Below, piece by piece: positions 23,070 to 34,431 of a DNA stretch of 64,000 bases. Origin of the DNA: Elymus sibiricus (lineage: Eukaryota; Streptophyta; Magnoliopsida; Poales; Poaceae); NCBI GenBank assembly GCA_039707655.1, contig CM077676.1:239462866-239526865 (forward strand), in the 5' to 3' direction. Within the stretch, counting starts at the first letter, position 1. Each line of letters opens with the position of its first letter. Below the pieces are notes generated by a model. That model made no database searches. It saw nothing but the letters and a program-made list of their open reading frames with translations, and was not told where the DNA came from. Both the position numbers and the translations under genes were made by a program.

Positions 23070-24555
23070 GAACACACGGCCGCTCTAGCCGCCGAAGTCC
23101 AAGCCACGAAAGAGGCGTCGCAAGTCCAGTCTACTGCTAAGACACCGGACGCACGCAAGCGCACCCGAGCTGCAGCCTTGGAGCACTCCCATGCTCACCC
23201 CAAATAGGGGTACGCGCCCCACAGCACGGCCCACCTAGTCGCACAATACGTACCTTGAGTACACAATTTTGCGCTCAAAATTCCATGGGCAGCTGTGGGG
23301 ACACATCAAACAAAGGCCGAAAGCTCGGTTCGACCGAACAATGGCCAACAGATGTCTTCCCATCAACATCGACCACAGGCACCATCTAGGGCCTGATCAG
23401 CGTCAAACTGATATCCCACGATGACTTATCAAAACCCTTCCCCAAGGGCTCGTCCTCCGAACTTTACTACCTCCGCCGAACATACAGACAACAGCTCCGC
23501 TCACACGGATGCTTCTTAAAGAGCAAAGGCACAGACATGCAGCAGGGCGTAGTAGGGACGTCAAACCACTCATGAAGGCCCTGTGTAAACCCTTACTCTA
23601 ATGTATTTATTTCTTCAAAAGTATCTATAAAAGTTACTTCGGCAATCCGGATTGTACGGTTGGACATCACATATTCAAAGGAAATAGAGACCAATTTTTC
23701 TCCGGTACTTGTGTCAGTCATTCGCGTTTACACATTCCTTTCTGCTTTTTTAAGGCCGAAGTAAACTATCATGATACATCGTTTTTTTAACCGGCTAATA
23801 GACCGGGGGCTCGAACATAAATCTTGCCTCAAACTTTGTCCCAGCACCTACTTTTCTTTCATGTGCTCGGCGTCATGGATATTGCACTATATGAATCAGT
23901 TCCGAATTGCGTCTTTGGTCAATAGTTGGGTTGCCCGGCTCCTGTGTTTACCCTCTTACGTTCCGCATTGTTCGGCTAAGAGGTTAAAGGGAGAACCAAT
24001 GCGATTGTACTTTTAGCTAGCCTGGTCAAGTACCTCAGTGGAGAAAGCCGAAAACTGACTGTCACAATGAGCGAGAACTGGTCGGCGATCCGATGACTCG
24101 TGTCAAACCAAAAATCGTTGGAGGTTAGTCCGTGTTAAACTAAGGGTTCTCTGTTACAGAAACCATGTGATGATGGTATCAACCGCGGCTTGTCCGAATA
24201 TCACAAACACTGGGGGCTCGTCACCAGCCCCCACAAACAAGCTGCTTTTGCTAAGTGAAAGCACTAAAACCGCATAGTCTGATTGCCTAGTTTTCCGTAC
24301 ATACAACCGCCTCCGGGCACCGAGACGTCGGCTAAGGGTTCAAGTATCACGAGAAAACACCCCATGAAGTATCTGCATGGGGGCTGAAGCAGACGACTGG
24401 TAACTTTCAGTTTACAAACGGCCGCACATGAGTCAAAATTAACATAAGCAGGCACTCTATTCACAGCCAAACATCTTGCATTACAATAAAACATAAGTTT
24501 CAACTCCTTGGTTATAAGGAAACTAAATCTACTCATAGATTACATCCTTCAAGCA
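23070..24555. other. Non-coding stretch, interior 2
   Basis: Counterpart of 14268-15550, with a short run-on of the protease frame at its start. No supported gene. Confidence 0.55.
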
Positions 24556-27500
24556 CTAGGCCTCTACTGCCTGAGCACCATCCATTACGATGGGAAAGTA
24601 TTGCTCGGGGCGCCTATGCTCCTTCCCGGGCGGCAGAGGTCCGGTGGCCATCTCGGCTGGCTTTATCTTCGGCCAATGTACCATTGTTTTGCCGAAGGCC
24701 ATCCGAGCCCCCTCAATGCATGTGGAGCGCTTCCAGGCGTCGATCCGGGAAGTGGCATTGTACAACCTCTGCACCAGACCGAAGTAGCTGCTCGGCAGCG
24801 GCTCCGATGGCCATAACTTGACGCAGAGGTCCTTCATCGCCGGCTCCGCCATCCGATGCAGCTCCATCAGCTACTTCATTTGGTTGTTGAGGAGGGGAGG
24901 GTGTTCGGGCGCCTGAAAATGCGCCCAGAACAGCCTCTGCTCGGCCTGTCCCTCCTGAGCGGCGAAGAACCTGGCCGCGTCCGCCGCACTCTTCGGGAGG
25001 TCCGCAAAGGCGCCTGGGGAACGCCATACTCGTGTGAGCAATGCGAACTGGTTACCTCCAAAGATACTTTGCAGCAAGTACGGATTACCATCTGCAATGA
25101 GCCTGACTTGGCGGAGCTCCTCTTGGTAGCCGCGCGCCTCTGTCCGCGCTTCCTTGGCCACCGCCGCCAATGAGGCCAGCTCGGCGGCCTGCTCCTTATT
25201 CTTCTGCTCGAGGGCCTCACATTTTGTGACGGCATCCCCGAGCTCTTGCTGCACTTCCAGCACCCTGGCCTTGTGCTTCTGGCTCATGGTTCGCTCCACA
25301 GCCAGTTCGGCGGCTGCTTTCTCGGCCGCCGTCCTCTGCTCCGCCGCTTCCAGCTGCGCCGTCTTTAGTGCGGCCTTGAGGTTTTCCACCTCCGCGGCAG
25401 CAGCTGCAGTAGAACTAGTCAACTCCGTTAGGATACTTTGAACCCTACTTACAAAAAAAACGCGGCTGTAATCTTGACTACAGCTCGGACTTGCCTTGCG
25501 CATCGTCGAACCTCCTGTTCACCAGGCTCAGGTCGTCCTCGGAGCTCTTCAGCTTCCGATTCAGCTCGGCCAACTCCTCGGCGTTGGCGGCTGTGGCCGA
25601 AGCTGACGCCTGTACACAGGTTAGTATCCGAGATATTGATTTTCGATCCTCTGACTGGCTTTGTTGAAAACCAGTCAGAGTCTCGGGGGCTACTGTGTAT
25701 GAGGCTATACATTTACACAAAAGAATTTTTCTAAGGGAAAAAGCATTACTTCTCTCACCTTGAAGCCGGTAAGAAGGCCATTGAAAGCCTGCTTCAATCC
25801 GCTATCAACGGACCGAAGACTTTGCAGCACCGCGCCCATAAGGGCACGGTGCTCTTCGGCGATAGAGGAGCTAGTTAGAGCATCCTCTATCTCATCCGGC
25901 CACCCAGTCGACGCCCGCTCTTGGGCGGGCGGGGGTGGCGGGGGCACTTCGGCTTCTTCCCTCTCGGGGACCGATGTGCCCGACTCCGGACGTCTTGACG
26001 ACTCCGGAGCCGCTCTTGGAGAAAGCTCGGATTGTCCGGGCTCCTCCTCTTCGTGAACCAGAGGGGCCATCCTCTCCTGGTCTTCGGCGACCGAGGTGTT
26101 CGCCTCAGCCATGATGACGTCGCCCCCTCCCCCTGTGTACGGCACGGGAGGGGTCCTCCTCGATAGGACCTCCTCGGCCTCCTCGGCGATTGGGGCAGGC
26201 GAGGCGCGCGATTCGGTCCTGCTCTCTGCCAACGCGGCCGGTGAAGAATCCCCCTCTGAGACTCAGTCGGTGGGGAGGTCGCGTAGCGGGCTGCGATATC
26301 AAAAGCAAAAAGTGATCGATATAGAGCTTAGTTCGGCCAAAAACACTTGCGAGGATACTGGAATGTGTACCTTTGGGCCTGCGGTTTGGCCCTGGGGATC
26401 CTCCAAGGAGCCTCTTCGGAGACCTCGGAGTCCTCGGCAAAAGCCGAACTACGGTCGGACAGGGCCACCTTGGCCCTGCATGCTCTCTTGAGGGGAGGGC
26501 GAAGCGGCTCCTCCTCGACGTCTTCGGACGCCCCCCTTTTCCCTGTTCGGGAGGAATCATCTTTCTCCCCTTCTCCCTGCTCCTTCTCCTCCTCCTGTGC
26601 GGAGGGAGCATGGGTGTCCCTGGATCTAGTGTCCGGGGGTCCTCGGGAACGAAGGCCCTCTGTGGCTTCCTTCTTCTGATCCTTCTTCTTTTCCTTCCTC
26701 TCCGGCGCCTCGTATGGCTCCACGGCCAACATGGCCGTCAGCAGGGGTGTCTTGGGCCCCTCTGGCAGCGGCGCCAGACTGTTGATCTGCTCGGCCTTCT
26801 TCAGCTAGTTCTGTGGACGGGAAGTAAAAGGGCTAAGTACCTTATCAAAGGGGAACCGTTCGGTTATAAGTACAAAATCATTCATACCTCCCGTGGGGGA
26901 TTTGCGGCATCGAGTCCGATGTCTTCCTCCTCGTCCGGCCAATCTTTCTGCGGCTTGAACAATGCCCTCCACAGCTGAGCGTGGGAGGTGCGAAAGAAGT
27001 TGCGCACGGTGGCCGGGTCTTCGGACTTGTAGGCCCACATGGGGGAGGCCCTCTCCTGGCATGGGAGGATTCGGCGTCCAAGCATGATCTGGATCACGTT
27101 GGGCAGCTCGACGCCCTGCTCTATCATCTTGACGATCCGGATCTGCAGCTGCGCCACCTCCTTGTTCACTCCCTAGTCGAGGCCCTTCTTGGTCCATGAG
27201 ACCAGCCTCGTAGGGGGTCCGGATCGGAAGGCCGGAATCGCCTCCCAATCCGCGCTCCATGGCTCGGTGATGTAGAACCATTCCTTCTGCCAAACCTTGA
27301 CGGTCTCGATGAAGGTGCCCTCTGGCCACTCCACTCGGGGGAGCTTGCTGACCATCACGCCCCTGCAGTCCGCCTGCTGACCGTCGACGATCTTCGGCTT
27401 GACGTTGAAGATCTTCAGCCACAGGCCGAAGTGTGGCCGGACCCGGAGAAAAGCCTCACAAATGATGATGAAGGCCGAGATGTGGAGGAAGGATTTTGGC

Positions 27501-27757
27501 GCGAGATCGTGGAAGTCAAGCCCGTAGAAGAACATGAGACCCCTGACGAAGGGGTGAAGGGGAAAGCCCAAACCTCGGAGGAAGTGGGGGATGAACACCA
27601 CCCACTCGCCCTGCCGCGGCATGGGGACGACCTGGCCGACCTCTAGAGCACGGTGGGCGACGTCGGTGGGGACATATCCCGCGCCCTTCAACTCCATGAT
27701 GGCGCTCTCGGTGACGACGGACGCCTCCCACTTGCCTTTGGACCCGGAGCCCGCCAT
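24556..27757 (-). pseudogene. Antisense intron-containing gene, PF04195-like, interior 2
   Basis: This is the same gene as 15551-18737. Exon 1 starts at 27757 and keeps the Gln codon where interior 1 has a stop. It has its own TAG at 27173-27175, and another at 26805-26807 just after the exon 2 acceptor. The last exon is longer and in frame from about 25440 to 24877. It forms a long Ala/Glu-rich coiled coil (ENLKAALKTAQLEAAEQR, VLEVQQELGDAVTKCEAL) followed by a conserved tail (PYLLQSIFGGNQFALLTRVW). A TGA near 24874 then breaks it before the common end. Donor and acceptor dinucleotides match interior 1, so the intron layout is shared. Neither copy is intact. Confidence 0.75.
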
Positions 27758-28357
27758 TGCTAGATCGAACGGGCAGCTGGAAAGGTTCTTGGAAGGGTGA
27801 GAGGATCTAGGTGGTGGAGCTCGAAAGATGGGGAAAGCAATGGCGAAGGGGGGGAAATAAGAGCGTACGAAAGGAACGAAGGCTGTGCCCCTTTAATGGG
27901 CTGTAAAACCCCCGGTCCCTTTACTACGCCGCAGTCCTCGCCATTTCCCCATGTAACCGTGCCATTATATACGAGTGGGGTGAGGCGGATTATTGATCAT
28001 ATCCCTTGAAAACAGGACACGATCTCCATATCGATGGGACGTGCCAATGAAACTGCCTCGAACCGCGAATCGAGTTTTTCATAAACCAACTCGCGGTCGT
28101 GGCAAGGTGTGACCCTTCAGTAAAAGTTGTCAGATGAGGACACTATTCACACCAAAGCAACTAGCCTTCGGGGCTAAGTTATTAGTATACTTCGTTACCG
28201 AGGTATAGTTCAGCGCATATACGACCGGGCGATGCTTGAGAATACAGTTCGGAGTGATACAGGCCTGTTACCAGTGTCACGAAAGAAAGGGAACTGGTCT
28301 ACAAAGCTGCTGATGTTCGGCACCTACCTCGGCTTTGAAGACTAGTTCGGGGGCTAC
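27758..28357. other. Promoter region of the antisense gene and polypurine tract, interior 2
   Basis: TATATAATGG on the minus strand near 27963-27972 is the likely TATA box of the antisense gene. TTCGGGGGCTAC precedes LTR 3 on the plus strand. Confidence 0.5.
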
Positions 28358-28844
28358 TGAGGGTGTCCTGGACTAGGGGGTACTCGGGCTGCCGGCCTAT
28401 CTCTCGTAGGCTGGGCTGGTGGGCCGCTCTCTACTCGTCGATGGAAGGCCAGATTGTGGGCGACCCCGTGGATCAGAAGGAAACCTCTGAAGACTTGGCG
28501 TCTCCTCCAAGGAATAATTGGCGTGGCTGGCATGTTTATCCCCTAATGGTAACCGACTATATGTAACCCTAGGACCCTCTGGTGTCTATATAAACTAGAG
28601 GGTTTAGTCCATAGAGGATCATCATATCCATTGCCTAGGGTTTAGCCCATACGATCTCGAGGTAGATCAACTCTGTAACCTTCATACAATCTCATCAATA
28701 TAATCTAGCAGGACGTAGGGTATTACCTCTTCGAGAGGGCCCGAACCTGGGTAAATCATCTTCTCTACGCCTTCTATTAACCATTGATTCCTAGACCCAT
28801 AGTTCGGATCCCCTACCCGAGATCTACCAGTTTTGGTACCGACA
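28358..28844 (+). repeat. LTR 3 of the three-LTR array
   Basis: It is 487 bp, TGAGGGTGTCCTGG to GGTACCGACA, followed by the target duplication ATGGG (28845-28849). TATATAAA is at 28587-28594. Confidence 0.93.
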
Positions 28845-28849
28845 ATGGG

Positions 28850-29957
28850 GTTGATGTATGAAATTACCATGTACGTGGTACTCATGACACCTTTTTGCAA
28901 ATTTCATGGCATCGTCAAACATGGTAGGCTAATAGTAGCCCAGATGTCTCAGTTGATAGTATAACTTAGGGCCAGATTGGTGTGCCCCACACACTCCAGC
29001 ATGCACTTCATTTAAGGCTTCCAAAATTTCATTCCCTGCTAGACAGCGAAGGAGGATGCCGTCGAAGGAACGTCTATGTAGGGTATCATTTATACATGTA
29101 TAGTGAACTGACCTTTTCCGAACTCTAGACCTTTCACCGGAGTCCAGAGGTAAATATCCGTGGAGTAAGTATTCTAGGAAAGGGCTTCGCCAGTCTCTGA
29201 CTTCAATCACATAGATATCTACAGTCATTGCAACCGACGTCATTGTCTCCTCCTCTTCGGCGAGTATAGGCAGGATTCTGCATTCTTCAACACGAACGTC
29301 CATCATTTGATGTGAAGTTAATGACATACTAGCGGCTAAACCCGCTAAAGCATCAGCCTTTTCATTTTGACTTCTTATAACATGATGAACATTTAGATCA
29401 GCAAACATGGACATGAGCATTTTGGCTCGTTGGAAGTAAGGCATTAATTCCTCTTTCTTTACCATGTAAATTCCCAGTAGTTGGTTGATCACTAACTGAG
29501 AGTCACCATAAATAGTGAGTGAATCTAATCCCATATTTAGAGCCAATTCAAGCCCAATTATCAAAGGCTCATATTCAGCCGAATTATTTGAAACTGCTGA
29601 AGTCAGGGTAAATGAGTATGGGATTATTTGTTCACTTGGCGTAACAAATACAACGCCCGCACCTGCCCCTGATCGTCGACATGCGCCATCGAAGTACATT
29701 TGCCAAGATGAACTAGCAACTGATGTAGCGAACACTTCTTCATCTGGCAAGTCATCGTCTATTGGGAAGTCATCAGGTATTGGATGCGTAGCTAGGAAGT
29801 TGGCTAACGCTTGCCCTTTCATGGCCTTTTGCGGCACGAATTTTATATCAAACTTTGACAAAAACATCGCCCACTTAGCTAGTCTACCTGAAAGCACCAT
29901 TTTATTTAAGATGCACCTGAGAGGGTCTGCTCTCGACACGAGGTGTACAGTACGCTA
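28850..29957 (-). pseudogene. Tat second (archaeal-type) RNase H and integrase zinc-binding region
   Basis: The RNase H fold shows its acidic residues in order: MYFDGACRRSG, NSAEYEPLIIGLELA, IYGDSQLVINQL and NEKADALA. This extra domain after RT/RNase H is the hallmark of the Tat lineage. Downstream, HAGVCGAHQSGPKLYYQLRHLGYY starts the integrase zinc-binding region. A TAG near 28930 replaces an expected residue there, and the Cys pair appears altered (RCHEYHVHG). The integrase continues beyond the three-LTR array at 10361. Confidence 0.88.
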
Positions 29958-31638
29958 TAACATGTAATGGCGTAATTTTTGTGCTGCAAACACCAATGCC
30001 AGACATATTTTTTCACTGTCCGGATAGTTGCACTCAGCCCCCACAAGGGTGCGACTAAGGTAATATAGGGACATTTCTTTTCCGGACTCATTATTCTATG
30101 CTAAAAGAGCACCCAATGACATAGGCATGGCCACCGTGTATAGGATCAGTGGACGTTCCATAACAGGTGCACCAAGGATAGGTGCGTGTATTAGGTATTT
30201 TTTAATGTCCAAGAATGCATTCTGGCATGCTTGATCCCACTCAAATGGGACACCCTTTTCATGAGGCGTGAGAAAGGCTTGCATCTTCCTAATAAATTTG
30301 AGATAAACCTCCTAATATATGCTAGGTGACCTTGGAAACTCTTTAGTTCATGTAGGTTTGTCGGTGGTGGCATTTTAACGATCGCCTTTACTTTATCTGG
30401 GTCGATTTGGATGCCATTATTTGTGACCACAAAACCAAGAAATTTTCCGGAGGAGACTCCGAACGCACATTTCATGGGATTCATTTTCAGATTATGTTCC
30501 CTCAATCGCTCGAAGACCATTGCAAGATGTTTCAGATGGTCTTCTTCATGTTTTGATTTTACCACTATATCATCTATATAACATTCAATGATTACATATA
30601 ATAACCCATCTAAGACTATGGTCATAGCTTGTTGATATGTCGCCCCAGCATTTTTTAATCCAAATGGCATGACCTTATAACAGAATATGACTTTAGGCGT
30701 CCTGAAAGCCATTAGCTCTTCATCTTCTGGCGCCATCTTTATTTGATTATACCCGGAATAACCATCCATAAAAGAAAATATTTCATGGCCCATGGTTGCA
30801 TCCACAAGTATTTCAGAAATAGGTATAGGAAAGTCATCTTTAGGACATGCTTTATTTAAGTCCCTAAAGTCTACACATACACGGATTTGACCATTTTTCT
30901 TTTTAGCTGGAACAATATTGGAAAGCCACTTAGGATATTTAACTTCCCTAATGAATCCAGCAGCCATGAGCTTGTCACCCTCGGCTTCTATCTTGGGGAG
31001 TAGCTCAGGTCGAAACCTCCTTTGTGCTTGTTTTACTGGTGGAACATCGTCTTGTACGGCAAGTCGGTGCACCACCACTTCTGGATCCAAGCTGGGCATT
31101 TCCTCATAAGTCCAAGCGAAGACATCTTTATTTGCAGAAAGGAACTTAGGATATTCCTCTTTCTTTTCCTTGGACAGATGCGCACCAATAAAAATGGGTC
31201 GAGGATCCTCGGCTTTCCCAATATTTATTTCTTCCAAGTCATCAATAGTTGGTTGATTACCATCCTCCATTTGTGGGGATGCCTCAGTTGGGTTTACAAA
31301 TTCAGTCGAGGTCATGCAAACCTCATAGCCCAGCCCAAGTCTTTTCTCTTTCAAAGGCTGGCCTTCGTGTAGAGCTTCGAGCTGTTCCCGGGACAACGCC
31401 TTTTCAAATGGCGCTCGCTGCCCCCGACCATTGCATAAGGACGGGCCAGTGAGAATATCATATCCCTTTTTCTGCATCATATACAAAACTCGATTGTCAT
31501 ATAGAGAAATAGGCAATGAATCATCGTCTTTATTTTCCAAGGTGATATGAACCACATTTTTATTTTCATTTTCACACTTGGGCGACTCCTCTTTATCCTG
31601 TTCAATTTTATGTTGAACCAAAGGAGGTAAAAGCATAG
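29958..31638 (-). pseudogene. Tat reverse transcriptase and first RNase H
   Basis: RT motifs are clear: KKKNGQIRVCVDFRDLNKAC, FSFMDGYSGYNQI, MPFGLKNAGATYQ and the catalytic YIDDIVVKS, then KCAFGVSSGKFLGFVV. RT makes cDNA from the element RNA. A one-base loss near 30255 shifts the frame at the start of the first RNase H, which continues in another frame (GVPFEWDQACQNAFLDIKKY). TAG codons near 30101 and 29958 cut it further. The frame upstream is continuous with protease apart from one TGA. Confidence 0.92.
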
Positions 31639-32953
31639 GTATTTTGGTACCTCTTTTAACAAATGATTTATTGATGACACGGAATATTGGGTCACCCTCT
31701 TTTCTTTGGTCACTTGGTATATACTGATAAATCTTTCAGCCTGATGAAGATTCTGCAGTATTTTCCTTTACCATATTTGATTCAGGTACTACTACAGACT
31801 TTGGCTTGTGTACTTTTTCAATAGGCTCAAAGTAAAATTTTGCATCAGCGTAGAAAGATTCAGCTACAGTGAATGGTCTCTTATCTACAAATATTCTGAC
31901 TGTTTCCCCATGCTGCTGCGTGTACTTAATACATTGATGGAGCGTGGATGGTACAACTTGATTTTCATGCAACCATGGTCGCCCCAACAATGCATTGTAA
32001 GAAGTAGTTGCATCAATCACATGGAATCTCACGTATGTGGACAGTGCTTCCAACTTTAATACCAATGAAATGGTTCCTAAGGCCTCTTGACCCAACAGAT
32101 TGAAGCCGTGAATAACCACGTTTGACCGGCTCAAATCCTTGGGAGGATATCCAAGCCTTTTCAAAGTACCCAAAGGCAACAAATTTATGGCGGATCCATC
32201 ATCTATCATTATGCGATTTGTTGGCAAGTCGTCAATCTCACCAAACATAAGAAGATGTCTGTTATGCTTCTTTGAGCCTAACAACATGTCCTCATCCGTG
32301 AATGTAATATTTAACACATCATTCAATTCAGCTTCGGCCTGTGAGACTTCCACTCTATAATCTTCAGGAAATGACAATGCTGTAACTAGTGCCTTACGTA
32401 AATCCGAGGAAGGAGACAAAGCATCATACACAGAAAGCATAGCTGGTATTTTCTTCAAATGTGCGATTACATCATACTTGACCGACACCTTAGAAGGCGG
32501 GTCAATTGTCTCATTCTCAGTTACATCTTTGTTCCTAGGCTCCTTTCTAGGTGGAGGATGTGGGTCAGCTAACAAGCGACCTGATCTAAGGTGGACTTGA
32601 TCCACTTCCGGCGCATCTTCTTCGGGGAAGTAAAGAGACTCGCTATCATCCTCAAGCACACCTATAGTGAGAATGTTGAATTCTTCACTAGGCGGAACCT
32701 TCATGCGCTTCACCAAATGCTGATATATCTCTGGTACGAAGCGCGGAGGAGCGACATCTTCCATCACTCGGGGTGGTACACGGCGTTTTGGCCGCTGTTC
32801 TCTCCAGTCTTGGGGTTCATGAGAAGCTGGTACACTGGGCCATCCATCGCAGTTGCAGGGAAGGTGAGCCTCTCCTTTATGCTGACCTTGCGACGTGATC
32901 CCATGACCGTGGTATGGGAGGATGCCTGGAGAGATCATTGGAGTAAATTCATA
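31639..32953 (-). pseudogene. Tat aspartic protease region
   Basis: The active site reads NRIMIDDGSAINLLP, and the second protease block SYNALLGRPWLH follows. A Pro-rich stretch precedes them. The region lies in the same frame as gag and RT but is bounded by TGA at 32954-32956 and TGA at 31736-31738. Protease cuts the polyprotein during particle maturation. Confidence 0.85.
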
Positions 32954-34382
32954 TCATGATGTAAACACCATATCATTATAAGTTGGCCTCATGTTTGAAG
33001 ATGCGCAACTTACCGAGCTATCTTGAAGAATGGCAACATTTGCTGCAGCCATCTTCTTTCCTTTCTTTAAGCTTTTGAGGAGGTCCGTATCAATGGTCCC
33101 CTCGTCGATCATTTTCTGTATGATATTTTTTACCACAAAGCAATCATCGAGTGTATGGCCTAATATGCAGTGGTAAGGACAGAAGTTTGGCTCATTAAAC
33201 ATATTGGCTTCTTCCGGCCTTTTTGACTTAGCAAGCTCTATAAGTTTTAGCTCCCGTAAGCCGCTAAAGACATCATGGATTTCTTCTACAGGAAAATAAT
33301 ACTTCATGTTTTGTCGTTCGCTAAGAGTTGGCCTCCTACCAACTTGTGCATCTTTCTGTCCTTGGTTCCTTATAGGTGCTCTCCCATGTTGAAACTGAGA
33401 CTTGACCGCTGTTGCTTCCACAGCTTGCGCTGATTTGGGCTTCATTGGCAATTTTTCTCGCTGACCACCCTTCTCTATAGGCTTGTTGAACGCCGTTTTT
33501 GTTCGACGTGCGACAAACTGCATAAAATTTTCTATATCCATAGCTTTTGACGCAAACTCTTCAAATGTGATGGGTCTCACTCCCTGTAACTGTACATCAA
33601 CTTTTGAGCGAAGATTGTTCATGCACATACGCACCGCTTCGGGCTCAGTGATTGGCTGTGGGCAATGCAGAGTTAGATTTCTCCATCTGTTTATAAAATC
33701 AGCCGCCTTCTCATTGAACCCTTGTTCTGTCTGTGTTAACTCAGTGAAGGCCACAGCCCTCTGCGTGCTATAGAATCGCTCAAGAAATGAATTCTGCATC
33801 TGCTCCCATGTTTTTATGGAACTAGGAGCTAGCTTGTTGTACCAAGTAAAGGCGGGCCCAGACAATGTCTGTACGAACTGCCTAAGTAGAAGTGCTCCAT
33901 TATGAGCTGTGTCCTGACAAGCGGCGAGAAAGTGGGCTATGTGTTCATGAGGAGACCCACTCCCGTTAAACTTGCTAAATTGCGGCTGCCTGTAGTTAGT
34001 TGGGAAGGGAACCATGTCTACATCAGGCAGGTACGGTTTAACATACCATGGCCGCATGGAATATTGAGTTTGCATCAACTGAGACTTTACCCCTTTGGCA
34101 ATCATTCTTTGTATCACCTCGAGGTTAAGTCCAGCACCTACATGCTGGCTGCTAGCACTCGCACCACCATCCCCTTCTGTGCTTTTGTTCTGGTTATTGC
34201 TCATTTGATTACGAAGGGCTGCTAGCTCATCCTCTTTTTGCTGAAGTGCGGCCGTAAGGTTGGCTAATCGCTCCTCAACCGAACGAGTTTCATTCGCCGC
34301 TAGGACTTGCTCTGTATGCCCTGCACCATGATGAAGTTCTATCTCATTTTCTGAAGGACAAGGGGTACTATCTGATACGGGT
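32954..34382 (-). pseudogene. Tat gag
   Basis: The first in-frame ATG is 34204 (416 residues), but the frame is open to about 34382 and that extension reads as a coiled coil (ERLANLTAALQQKEDELAAL). The true start or a join to ORF1 therefore lies upstream. The gag domain is at about residues 85-200 from ATG 34204 (HFLAACQDTAHN, FTWYNKLAPSSIKTWEQM, FINRWRNLTLHCP). A zinc-knuckle-like CPYHCILGHTLDDC is near residue 345. It ends at TGA 32954-32956, after which protease continues in the same frame. Gag forms the particle shell. Confidence 0.88.
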
Positions 34383-34431
34383 TATATGACCCGCCACAGC
34401 TTGACCCCAGTTCTTCGTAATCTGATCCCTT

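Larger units (their letters stand above)
10367..28844 (+). mobile_element. Three-LTR array of a non-autonomous LTR retrotransposon (LTR-interior-LTR-interior-LTR)
   Basis: Three 487-bp LTRs separate two interiors of 8484 bp (10854-19337) and 8533 bp (19825-28357). The outer ends are flanked by the same 5-bp duplication ATGGG (10362-10366 and 28845-28849), and no duplication flanks the middle LTR. The whole array thus behaves as a single insertion, best explained by recombination between element copies. Each interior has a gag-protease frame on the plus strand and an intron-containing gene on the minus strand. RT, RNase H and integrase are absent, so an autonomous partner must supply them. I recognise the LTR start TGAGGGTGTCCTGGA from Triticeae but do not assign a family name. 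Confidence 0.92.
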
